Below are positions 36,132 through 47,800 of a stretch of DNA of 64,000 nt, in pieces. This DNA is from Carnegiea gigantea (lineage: Eukaryota; Streptophyta; Magnoliopsida; Caryophyllales; Cactaceae), in the NCBI GenBank assembly GCA_029747015.1, contig JAKOGI010000027.1, positions 948,001 through 1,012,000 on the forward strand, in the 5' to 3' direction. The notes under the pieces were generated by a model, which was not told the DNA's origin, did no database searches, and saw nothing but the letters and a program-made list of their open reading frames with translations. The position numbers and the translations under genes are program-made. Positions within the stretch are counted from its first letter, which is position 1, and the number at the start of each line of letters is the position of its first letter.

Positions 36132-36703
36132 GGACCCTTAAATTGTATTATTCACCTCCCTTTCTTCCCCATTCGGACACCCCCCCCCCCCCCCCCCAAA
36201 TTCAATCTGGCAAGGCAGCGGTCAAAAATAGCAGGACAAGAGGTCCTAAAGTAACTATCATACATGTCATTTCATTTCAGGTAATTCTGCAATTTGGAAA
36301 ATGATGACTGATGAGCCTTCATTGGCCATAGGGGCCGTTTCAAACGAACACTAGCTCTTAATAGGGACACCACCAAAGTAGGGTTTAGAAGATCAGATTT
36401 AGAGGCACAGAGCAACCATACCTCTCTACCCAGAAAGGAACATTACTCCTCAAAATCAAGAAGCTTAAGTATCAAAAGCCAAACCACTCAATTCAGAATA
36501 ACAGAATCCATTTATATCAAAAGAATGGCACAAATTGAGGTTTCTACAAGTTACATTCATCTCTTGATTTGCAGCAAATGACAGTATAAAATTTACGTAT
36601 GTGCTATGTTGAATATAATACCTAGTCATTCATTAAGATCAAATTGAATTTCTTGAGGTGAAAATACAAGCCAAAAGGGAGGCCAATTGAAACATTTTTC
36701 CAA

Positions 36704-38188
36704 TCACAGAAAGCCAGTTCCTGCTAGTCCATGATGCAACAAATTATGGGCAATTGTATCTCTAGTCTTCATCGAGCTTATCGATTGCAATGGAATTTCC
36801 GGGATCATCTCATCATCGAAGAGATCGAAATGTAGCCCAGGATCCATCTCTTCCCCTCTCATTTCACATATATTATGCAAAACACAGCAGGCACCCAAAA
36901 CCACAGGCAACTCTTGTAGTTTCACTTCGGTTCGCTTTTGTAGGCAACACCATCTCCCTTTCAACCTTGCAAAAGCACCCTTGGCAACCCTTTGAACCTC
37001 TCCAATCTTCTCATTAAAGGCATGTTGTGTCCAAGTTAGATTTGGTTGAGTATAGGGCACTAGGACCCAATCCATTAAAGGGTATCCAGAACCCCCAACA
37101 ATCCAAACACCCTTTAAGAGCCCTTGATTACCCCTTTGATACAATGCTGACTTCTCTAACACCTTATCATCTGGCATTGAGCCAGGCCATCCAATGCAAA
37201 CATCGGTAAAAACCCCCTTCGGATCAACAACTCCTTGAACTGTAATCGAGTAAGATGTCTTCTGATTCCTCTCTGTATGGCGCTTATTGAAATAGGCCGC
37301 GACACTAATCTTGGGAGCAATGATTGGTATATGTGTAGTATACATAGACCCAACTACACCGGGGATGCCAGAAATAGACTCAAATTCATCCTGAATCCTC
37401 CTCAGTGACTCCTCATCAGGCCATTGCAAATACCTGGGCATCAAAACAGTCTTAATTGCAGCACAAACCTCAAGAACAAGCTTGTGACAAGTTGATATGC
37501 CCAACCCAAATCTCTTAGAAACTAGCCTAAGTGGTTCCCCGGTTGCCAACCTATATATACACACAGCCACCCTCTGCCTAACCGGAATTGCAGCCCTCAA
37601 CATTGTATCTTCTTTAGCAACAACTGAATTCAGCTCATCACAGATCAATTCAAATGTTGATTTCCCCATTCTAAACCACTTCTTAAACTCCTCTTCAGGA
37701 AATTCAGGGCTATTACACTCATCCCACCAAGCCTTAGACCTATCCTTAACCCACAATCTCCTCTGGTGGCTAACTGATGCACCCCCAGATGACTTATTAG
37801 CCTCAAGATTATCACTTTTTTCAATAATCTCACTAGCAGCAGCAGCAACAGCAGAATTGGCAGCTGCCCTTGATCTCTTTCGCCTTAATCTATCAGTTTC
37901 ATCTAGACCCTCATAATAATTGTGCACTGTTGAGTAATAATCCACCATAGCCTCTGTTTTCTTCCTGTGGTTGGTTTCAAAATTGGATTTTTCTTGGTGG
38001 ACAACCTTTTCCCACTCTTCCTTATCAACCTTGTCCTGGTCTTCTAACAGCAAAAGGGATGTGATCATCTCTTTCACAACCTTATTGGGTTCTGTCTTGA
38101 CCTCACAACTACCAACCTTAGTACCTTCTCCATCTGCATCTTTTCTCCTCCTCTTCCTGCCACCGTTGCTATGATTGTTACTGCTCAT
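36704..38188 (-). CDS. Domesticated PIF/Harbinger nuclease, ALP1-like
   Basis: A single 494-residue exon. A basic nuclear signal lies at residues 11-16 (RKRRRK), with a second basic patch at 100-107. The helix-turn-helix region of Harbinger nucleases spans about 201-245 (RQRVAVCIYRLATGEPLRLV), and the DDE_Tnp_4 nuclease region spans about 275-445. It strongly resembles the host protein encoded by Arabidopsis At5g12010, including the end HNLLHHGLAGT-FL. Of the catalytic D-D-E, the first acid is replaced (GSMYTTHI, Tyr283 where GxxDGTHI has Asp), the second is kept (Asp340 in GSMPDDKV), and the third is replaced (Lys403 in VAKGAFARLK where IERxFGxLK has Glu). It is therefore unlikely to cut DNA. 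Relatives such as ALP1 act in Polycomb-linked chromatin control; for this protein that is inference. The start is the first ATG in frame. Confidence 0.88.
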   Translation of the reverse strand: MSSNNHSNGGRKRRRKDADGEGTKVGSCEVKTEPNKVVKEMITSLLLLEDQDKVDKEEWEKVVHQEKSNFETNHRKKTEAMVDYYSTVHNYYEGLDETDRLRRKRSRAAANSAVAAAASEIIEKSDNLEANKSSGGASVSHQRRLWVKDRSKAWWDECNSPEFPEEEFKKWFRMGKSTFELICDELNSVVAKEDTMLRAAIPVRQRVAVCIYRLATGEPLRLVSKRFGLGISTCHKLVLEVCAAIKTVLMPRYLQWPDEESLRRIQDEFESISGIPGVVGSMYTTHIPIIAPKISVAAYFNKRHTERNQKTSYSITVQGVVDPKGVFTDVCIGWPGSMPDDKVLEKSALYQRGNQGLLKGVWIVGGSGYPLMDWVLVPYTQPNLTWTQHAFNEKIGEVQRVAKGAFARLKGRWCCLQKRTEVKLQELPVVLGACCVLHNICEMRGEEMDPGLHFDLFDDEMIPEIPLQSISSMKTRDTIAHNLLHHGLAGTGFL

Positions 38189-38420
38189 ATCCGCAACTCG
38201 GATTTCGAATTTCTGGGCAAATTGGGAAAATGATGGATACTCATAAGATAGACAGAAAAAAAGAGGTAAGTGATGGCAAGAAGACTATGCACACTATATG
38301 ATCGACGAAATGTGTGAGAGAAAGTGTGAACGCGTGTTAGGGTTGAGTTGCAAGGTTTGAAAGAATTTGGAGGTGGGATTTTTTCAAAGGAGAGAGAAAA
38401 AGATGGGATTGGTCCAGAGG
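38189..38420 (-). promoter_or_regulatory. Probable 5' UTR and proximal promoter of the ALP1-like gene
   Basis: Sequence directly upstream of the start codon. No clear TATA box was fixed. It precedes plain intergenic DNA on the right. Confidence 0.3.
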
Positions 38421-39224
38421 AGGTGCGGGGAATGACCTAGGTAAGTGTGAACGCAGGAAGATATTGATGTGGATAGGGGTTGGCTATGGACGGTGACATG
38501 ACAAACGCTGAGATTTTGCGAGCGGTTTGTTTTCTGGATCTGGAGGACACCCTCTGAATTCTTTGGGAATGAAATAAATAAATGATGGTGCAATTAATAA
38601 TTTTTTTAAGAAAAGAAGTGATCCAAAGTCAAAAAGTGGGGCTGAATCTGAAATCTGTTTTATGTTCAATCACAATAGGAAATTGAAGGTTCCTGGATTT
38701 GGATGTGAATTCTAAAGCAAATTGTGCTTTTAATGATTAATGACACCTTTTCAATTTTGATGATTTGGATGCATATGCACATTCACATCAGAAAAGAAAT
38801 CAAACACATTTGATAAGCATGGGTTAACTATTAGTTATTAATTATTAACTATTTGAATTAATTTTTTATATTAGTTATTTGAATTAGTTCTTTATTAAAA
38901 AATTATTTGATAAATTAGTCATTTCGACAAAGTTGTAATCCAAAAAGTTCATTATCAGAAAAATTCTTCTAAAAAGCTCGTAAAATTAGCTTTTTGGGCC
39001 CAAAGGTATTACTTAAAAAAAAATTATTTTATCAAATACCTAAATTAGCTTTTTAAATTTTATTAATTAGGTCCAAAAAACTCTTTTTAGCTAAAAAAAT
39101 TTCATAGAAAGTTCTTTGTCAAACACCAGTATTCATAGTATTTTTCTAAAAGCCCAAAAGATTTCAACTTCTTTTGGTTTTTTGGAATCAATGCTATTCA
39201 GATCTCTCTAAACCCTGCAATAGC
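38421..39224. other. Intergenic DNA with a possible decayed MITE
   Basis: The part 38810-39145 is very AT-rich with internal inverted words (ttttaaattt, aattagcttttt) and a tttgtcaaacacc end. That resembles a common class of plant MITE, but no matching left end or target duplication was found. Confidence 0.3.
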
Positions 39225-39673
39225 TAGGGGTGCGCCAATCAAAAAATTGAAAAAACCTAACCGAACAGTCTATTAAATAAATTTTCTTAAAAAATTAGTA
39301 TGGTTAACCGAACATATAAAATTTTTGGTTTTCTATTTGATTATGGTTTGGCTGGTCTGAAAACTCAGTTAACCAAATTGAAATTTTATTTTTTATTAAA
39401 AAATTTAACATAAAAACTCAAAAACTAAAGTAAGAAGATACACCTTTTTTATTATTTGTGAACGATAAACTGGTAACCAAACTGAAAATCTTTAATTGAA
39501 TTTTTCAATTCAGTTCGGATAAGCGGAACTAAAATTTTCAATAACTGATTTTTGGTTAACCGAAATTTTTAGTTCAATTAGGGTTTGGAATTTTCTGAAG
39601 CAAAAATCAGGTTAACCAATTTTTAGTTAACCGATAGTTTCAGTTAATCGACTTTACACACCCCTAGGCCCTA
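39225..39673. mobile_element. hAT-type MITE, TAGGGGTG family (copy 1)
   Basis: Starts TAGGGGTGCGCCAATC and ends near ACACACCCCTAGGCCCTA. The octamer GCAATAGC stands on both sides (39217-39224 and 39674-39681), the target-duplication length of hAT elements. The inside is made of ggttaaccgaa-type words in both orientations. The right end carries a few extra bases after CCCCTA. It is a relative of 53045-53628. Confidence 0.75.
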
Positions 39674-41245
39674 GCAATAGCAGATCTCATAATGAAAGTT
39701 GTTGTATTATAATTTTTTAATGTTACTATAAAAATTACTTGTATTTGTTTTAAAAGATTTGTGGCTGGAGATTGAAAATGCCAATCACATGTTTAAAATA
39801 AGTTATTTTCAACTACTTTAATACGCTCTCTGTTGTGTTTACCCAATAAAATTTACATCATTACCCAAATCCCACCTACAATGCGTCATTCCCCCCCCCC
39901 GGTTTGTAGGGAAGAGGCTAAAGATTAATATATTAGTAGGTCTCACATCACTCCTCATACTCATGCGTCATTTATAACAAGGCTAACAATGAATTTTCAG
40001 GAGGCCCATATTCATTACGCCAGGTATGGAGAGACATTTACAACATTTACAATTCAAGTCCAAGCTCAAAGGCATTTAAAAGTGTATGTTAGAGTATAAA
40101 CCTAATTCTTGAGCCTTCAATCATCAATTCAATTTTTAATTGAGATGTTTCTTGAACATAAAAGTAATGCCTTATTTTGGTTCATTAAGAGTTTATACCA
40201 TTAAGTTTGCATAATATGACTTCGTTAGACATCACTTCTACAAGACAGATGAAGACAACTAATAGTGTCCCAAAAAAACTGATAAATAACTTTATAGGTC
40301 ACGAGTGAAAAACTCATCTTAAATTTCAACAATTTATCCCTATGATTGCCTTAGAAAAAAGTGTCACGAAGTATATTTGAAATCTGTGACTTAAGGAGCG
40401 ATGCACTTCAAGGCAATGGTTGCCCTTAGAAACTGAGGTTTCAACCTATCCTCCTCTATTCATAAACCTAAATCCTCGATGCATTTTTGTTTGCAAAATT
40501 AGAATTAGAAGCTTCACCCAATTGAGTTTAGTATTCTCACAATAGAATAGTTTATATACCACTATGATGTGAAATGCCGATAAGGCACAAAAGTCTGATA
40601 AATATATTAATGATTGAATATGATAAATATATTAATGCTACCATTCAATCAAATTGTTTTTGAACAAATAATGTTACTTTTTTCTTGTCAGATCATATTC
40701 CAATTCTGAAGGTCAAAGATTAGCTTTTGTAACATTGAAGGCTTTGTAGATTGCAAGTTTCCAAACAACTTCTAGAACGTTAATTAAGGTCTTCCTGATG
40801 TACAGCTTAGGCGAAGATCTAGAATTCTACTTTAGTTTCATTTGAATTGTAATGGTGTAGATTTCAGAATTTAGACACTTTTCATACCTAAAAAAGTTGA
40901 CACTAAGAAATGAGACAAAATTTTGCCCCCAAATTGCAAGGAACCTAAACCCGAGTGGGGGAGGGGAGGGGAGGGGAGGGGGGGCTACTATAAAACCTTT
41001 TTTGCACCAAAAAGTTTTAGGATTTGTGAGTTGGAAAGACAGTTCAAGATGCACAGAAAATTAGGAAAAATTATGCCCTCATTAAACTGCGTATTTTTTA
41101 AAATGGTATACAAATCTCTAATAAGGAAATGTATATTCACATGATAACAATTTCATAATTTTCGATAATTACATCTAAATATTTTTGGCAAAGGGGTGTC
41201 ATATTTTTCCCCTTTCAAGCAGCAGCAGCCACATAGTATGACTTA
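39674..41245. other. Intergenic DNA
   Basis: No gene or transposon with clear ends. There is a C10 run near 39891 and a repeated gaggggagggg stretch near 40960-40982. Confidence 0.4.
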
Positions 41246-41384
41246 GATCGTGCTCTTTTCAACTGAATTTTGCTAGATTAAACTCAACTGAACTTATTTT
41301 GTTGCTGAACTAAACTTGTTTTTCTGAACTGAAATAAATTGAACTACACTTATTTTGAAAAAATAAGTTAAAGAGAACAAGACC
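41246..41384. mobile_element. PIF/Harbinger-like MITE F, 139 bp
   Basis: The ends GATCGTGCTCTTTTCAACT and, inverted, GGTCTTGTTCTCTTTAACT match as terminal repeats. TTA flanks both sides (41243-41245 and 41385-41387). The inside has aactgaa-type words. It lies just beyond the 3' end of the cyclophilin gene. Confidence 0.7.
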
Positions 41385-41898
41385 TTAATCAAATAGGACT
41401 CGTGCCTATGTCAAAGTGTCAAACTCGAATAGGCAGCCCACTTGATCAAGTTGCATAATCCAAGTCACAGGATGTTGGTTTCGTAGGCAATATTCATCTT
41501 GATTTGACTAGAATTCAGCCCCGCTCGCTCAACGACCAAAAGTGGCATAAGAAAGATCAGAAAATCAGATTTATGTTTTGAAGAAATGACAACGGATCAT
41601 GGAAATTCAAGAGAGGAAATAGTACAACTGTGGCACAATGTGCATTAACAGATGTACAACTATGGTACAAGATAACCAAAATTCAGCTAATTTGATGTAG
41701 GCTAGTCAAATAATACAGTTTGGAACCTGGAAGAAAGGTGTAGCTGGAAAGAGTACAGTGCAATTCTGGCGGCAGTTCATGTGCAACATCTCCCTTCAGG
41801 TTCTGTTCACGTTAGAGATGTGGCACAATCTGCATCCCCCAATATGACCTGCTGTGAATAATATGACCTCTTCTATATCCTGGAGCTCTCAGATAGAA

Positions 41899-44800
41899 TC
41901 AAGTGAGGGATCTGCCAGCCCATTCTCGTTCCCGTCGCTTTTGCTTTGCTATCATCCTATTGAATTTCTGCTTCCCTTTCTCCAGCAGAGGATCGACCAC
42001 TGCATAGTCATTCGCATCTTCATTGCGTGACATGTTATCCTGCATGACAGAGTGACAAATGTTATGACGTACGCTAGTTTGTAAATAGTAACAAACAGCT
42101 ATCATATCACCAGCAAGTTACTCCATTCTTTCACAACTTCTATAGGGAACTTCATTTGTGTCACCATCAGTTCAACATAGGACTTGTTTAAGTCAGGAGG
42201 AATTTACATGATTTTATTAATTATTATGCAGATTCACAAGTGCCTAGGGTAGATTTTCATTGCACCATAAATTTCATGACTAACATGGTACCAGGGTCCA
42301 GGAACAAGATTAAATGGCACAAGAAATCCTAAAAACTATACTAGTCCAGATGGTGCAATGTCCAACCTTTTTAGAGTCTGGCGCGAATTTCAGACGGACT
42401 GTTCTCCAGTCAGACAGATCTTCACCAACCCCACTTTCAGATGTAGCATGCGGTTCATCAGACTTCGCAGAAAGAGAATTTTTCTTTTTGAACGACTCGA
42501 GTTTGGCAAGTACCTGGACAAAGCAGATCACAAAAATAAATAAACAAAAATCAATAAAGAAGAGAGAGCCTCATCATTCATCCCTAAACTACTTTATATG
42601 TTCACTTCGTGTAACCTAAAATCGGATCTGAATTTTTCTGTAGATGCCTAAAACTTGCAGTAAATCGCTGAAACCTAGGAGAGGGAAAGACTCAATTCTT
42701 ACGAGGGAATCTGATATACGGCCAGAAAGAAATAATCGCAAACTAGATTTGCTCAAAGATTATAACAAACGAGTCACTGTTCTTCAATTCAAGGAGAAAG
42801 CATGTTTTGATTGTTCCCATGAACCACCCCCCCCCCCCCCCAAAAAAAAAAAAACAAGAGTTAAAAGAGAAAAAGGCAAATATGATGTCAAGAATGCAAG
42901 AAAACTTCAGTTACATGTTGGAATCCTACTGTCCAACAACCTTGGGTTGAGTTAGAAGAAAAGATGACCATTAAGTGCTTTGGAGTATAGAACAAATTCT
43001 TGCTGCTCAGTGCCTATAAACAATTGCAAGATCCTACGAGGCTCAACGGAGTACTACAGTATGTCATTGGTGAGTATCAGTCTGCACTTATTCCTGGGCA
43101 AAGCAATCATTGATCGTAATGTGGTACATCAATTCCACCACAAGATACACTATAACACATATCACCAAATCGTATGTTGAGAATGAATATTCTGAGAGCA
43201 TATCACCAAGCAGAGTGAATTATCTTGGAATAGCTGCGTAGATAGATGGATGTCCTTCTTTATACATTGGATGACGGGAATATCCTACACCTGCAATCCT
43301 ACTCAGGAGCTAACTAAACCGTTTGCTGCCAAAAGGGGAGCATAGACTAGATGGTTCCTTATTACCTCTTCCTTGTGCCTTCTTCACCGGAATAATTAAG
43401 TAGATGCTTTGATATCCAGCTTTCAGTTTCCATTCAGGGGTGGCAAACTGGGGAGTGAGGAATACCCAATGGTGCGTCGCTAATCATGCATATTGACTTT
43501 CTCAAGAGGGGATAAGACATCAGTTCAATTGATGTTGAAGCATTTTAGAAACTTCGGGTTGCCTCGGAGGTGAAAGCCTACCTTAGCTAAACTCTACATA
43601 TTTCAGGGGTGGTCCTGGATACTAAACAACAGGCATTGGAAGGACTCCAACTTCAGGAAGCGGAGCTACCCCTTGAATACTCGGAAGTTCCTTAAATATA
43701 AAATGACAGATATACAAATCAATACATTAATAGAGATAATGAAAGCAAGAATAAAGCTGGAAAGAAAGGTTTCTAAAGCCAGAACACAACAAGTGCTCAC
43801 AGCTGTTATCAAATCACAGTGCTAAGTATCCTCCATAAAGTTAGTTCTCCTTGTGCAAGCATCTGTATAGAATTTTTTTACGGCCAAGGCAGGTGGAGGT
43901 TCATGGGGAGCATATTTTACAAGAGAAAAGAAATGCACACCTATATCAGCTAAAGGGCTCAACAAACTCAATATTCTTCAATGGAATATGGCAGCCATCA
44001 ACAGATCATCAAGGCACTCAAGACCAGTGAAAAAATCTGGATCAAGTGGATTTGCTGTTATAATATCAGAGGGGACATCTAGACTATGAGAAGGCCAGAC
44101 TATTTTCTGGCCATTAAGAGGATATTCGAGAGCATAACATGATATGTCCTCAGGGAGTGCCGCAACTCCTCCCTGGGAAACAGGGGAATTTCCAGCAAAA
44201 GAATCATATGGTCAGCTGAGGGGAGAGTTCCAGAAGTGGATTGCAAAGGCATGTTTTGTAAGTATATGGTATAGCCCAGATGCTTGTCCTGGTTAGCTTA
44301 GCAGCACTGGTTACCAACTGTTGACAAGCTGAGGAATCAGGGCATTCATAAGCCCGCCACATACTTTTATGCCAGCAGCAGGGTGAAAACCATAATGTTT
44401 TTTTTTTTTTTTTACTTGCCAATTTTCAAAACAAGTGCAGAAAAGCATTATAATGTAGTTGAGATTTTAACAGACAATCGCAAATTGCAAATATGGCAGA
44501 ATGAGCCCGACTGGATATGCAGACACCCAATACTGCCTGCAGAGGTCAGACAAGCCCGGGCAAATGTGGCTGATTAGGATTGGAACTCGCCAAAAACCCC
44601 AATCTTTTAAATCTACGTCTTGAGGCCTTTGTCTGCAATGGTTTATTTAGATTTAGTTAGGAAGATTTCAATAGTTTTTTACTCAACTTGATCAAATTAC
44701 TTAAACAATTTCAAAAGTCAGAACCCTGTCACTGATGCAGCTTTTTAAAGTCTAGTATGGTAAACCTTGCATACTTCTTGAAAATTGACAGAGAATATGA

Positions 44801-47800
44801 GTTCCAAAATGAGAATCGACAAGGTCAGAGGACAGTGCTAAATCTCCACAAGCCTAAAATTCTGGTTCTAAAAATACTTCATAAATGGCTTTGCTCCACA
44901 TCGACAGGGAGCAGTTAAACTTTCTGGGACTCAGATAACTGCCAGACTATTAGAAGCTCGCGGGAATATAAAGGCATGTCCTCATTAGCTGTTATTGTTT
45001 TTACATTCGTATGTATTCTCGATGATCCTGTCTATAACTAAACACTGTTTTTTGTCAATCTGCTGCATTAAATGATAGGCATCATTTCCAGAGCCTGAAG
45101 GCCCTGAACACTAGAACATCAGTCTCAAACTCACTACGGTCTGAAATTGCTTTCAACAGCAGGTTAAAAAGAATGGCATCTGCCATACCGTAGCATTTTT
45201 CTTTATGAGTGCCATGTACCACACAGTCCATACCATAGCATTATCTTAGTTCCTCCCAAAAGGCTACCACCTAGACCATGGGTAGGCCAGTTCGGGGGCC
45301 CAAACATAACACTCTTCACCTTGCAATTAAACAAACGCTAATGCAATACCACTGACAGGAAATACAGTGGTTGTTTGCCACTTGACAGTATTAAAACGCA
45401 GAATTTTACTGAGCCATTTTTATTTAGTCCACATAAAGTTGAAATAAATAAACAACAGCAACATCATATTAGGGAGAAGCTATAAAAGAGAATATGAAAA
45501 CATACATCATCTTCACGACCCTTGATTCTACGTTTCTTTTGTTTCTGCAACAATCTCTCTCGTTCCGAATTATTCAACAACTGAAGATCTGTGTCAGCAT
45601 TTGCCATACGATCTGCCCTCGCTTCTGAACCAATTCCCTTTTTCTTGATCGACAGTTTTCCAACTTTCTTTTGATCATCAGAGCTTTCAGGATCTGACCT
45701 GCTGAATAACCCACCAGGTATCACAAATGGAAAAATTCTAACTAAAAATATCATCATACCATTTTGTAAAAAAAGATTCAGCTTAACTGCATAATATATA
45801 TAATTCAGAAGATAAGTCCAATGACGCAAGAAAAACACTTAGATGAACCCAAAGACAGATATCCGAAATGTAAACTAAGCATCCAAGGAAAATATGAAGA
45901 CAACAAGGACTGTTCTATGTTTCCTGCATCAATGTCAAAGCCGTAACAAGTGCAAGCACCTCAAGATTGCTGTTTCAATTAACATTTCAAATCAACCTAA
46001 CTAATTATCAATATTGCCCTTTTTGATCTCCAACATGGACACAAATGTTAACCTAAAGGCTACAAAGCAGAGACAATACTAAAATCAAGATTATCTAGGC
46101 AAAAGCCTCTTTTCATAAGATATGAAACAGTTTTCACTATAAGAAAAGAAAATAGAATGCACACAGCAGGACCAGAAATACCCTTGACAACGATGATCCA
46201 GAATAACATGACAGTCACGCTGGAAACCCACTACCAACGATTAAGCAGTCTCTCATCTCACACAGGTGAGAGAAGCACAGAAAATCACCGCCAACAAGGC
46301 AATAACCTAGCGACAAAAATAAACAAGCAACATCACATTTCCCAGCAATTTTTCCTTGGGGGCGGGAGGGGATTGAAGAGTAGAGAACTATAAATAAAGG
46401 AAGACCACCAATCCCCCAGGTGGTATCTGCAAGAAGATTACAAATAAAAGTAACTGAAGACAACTTAACATCTACAAACAATCCTAGACTCGTAGCATCA
46501 CATGGCATAATAGTATACCCTTGGCACCAACAAAAAGGTAGAAATGTCATCTGGCATGAGCCCATTTCCAACCTGGACACCATCAGAAGATTCAAGTGAG
46601 GGTTTGGACGACATATTTTTTTTGGGGGGGGGGGGGGGCATTAAGTGGGCTGTCATTCAAATTGGGATTCACAAGAGCAATACGTATCTTTTGACGATGA
46701 ATGCACTTCACAGGAAAGTCATAGTAACTTAAACACCTTTTTATGGAAGCTAGAGACCATTTTGGCACTGCCTAAAATGGATCAATGGACATTCTCCTGA
46801 GACTTGGTAGTAAGTAAGAAATAACTAATATACAACAACAATTGCCAGTAATGATGACAACACAATTACTATAGACCTTCACCTCACAGCAGACTTCTCT
46901 TGGTCCTTCGCCTTTGAAGCCCCTGATACAATGCAAAAGGGAAAAAGGTTTAAGATTAGAAACCAATGCATAGCAGTTATAACGCCTACAGGTAAATAAA
47001 TCACAATCATCCAATTGAAATGACAAGGGGACAAAGTCTACAACTACAAAGGGACATTCTTATAGGAGAAATACAGATATTATCAAACATGAAGAGGACA
47101 GCGAAAAGGAGCAATGTTTCACAAGGTCACAAGAGCTGAACTCGGTTTGGATGACTTCAAATAATTAGTGCCAATCTAGCCTGTGAACAAGCTGACTGTG
47201 TAAAATCGATAAAGAGAATGTTTCATCATGACAAATGAATGTCAATCAGCAGCTATTCATATTAGTGCATATTTTAAGTCAATATCTCCTTTAAGAGGTC
47301 AAGCCCTCTCAAATCAGTAGAAATAACTTACTGCTTTCATTCCCCCCCCCCCCCAAAAAAAAAGAAAAAAAATTCCATATATGTCACAAAAGAATGCATA
47401 TAAATTATTTACATGTTTGATGCACAAAGGAAGAACTGAAGTCAACTGCATTGCCAAAGTTGATTTTAACTGATGAATGTAATCGTACCGCTCTGTGATT
47501 TCGGCTTCACAGGAAGATCTCCCATCTCCATCCTTTTCTTCAGAATTTGCTGCCGCATTCTTGCATCAAAGCTGAAGTCATCCTCATCCTCATCATCGTC
47601 AACATCACCCTCAACATGAGCATCACGCAATCCATCCGTAACATCCTTCTGGGACTTCTCTTTCTTTAAGCTTAAAGCTCCTCTCACAGATAACTGCGCT
47701 TCCCTTTTACTTTTGAGTTCAGCTGGATCCTGGCAATGCAAACATAATTTCAGGCTAAGGAACATTAAGTAAATATCACTGCATCTACACCAAATTATAT

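Noticed and set aside
37497..37916. 139-codon plus-strand frame
   Set aside because: It is the antisense shadow of the ALP1-like coding region.
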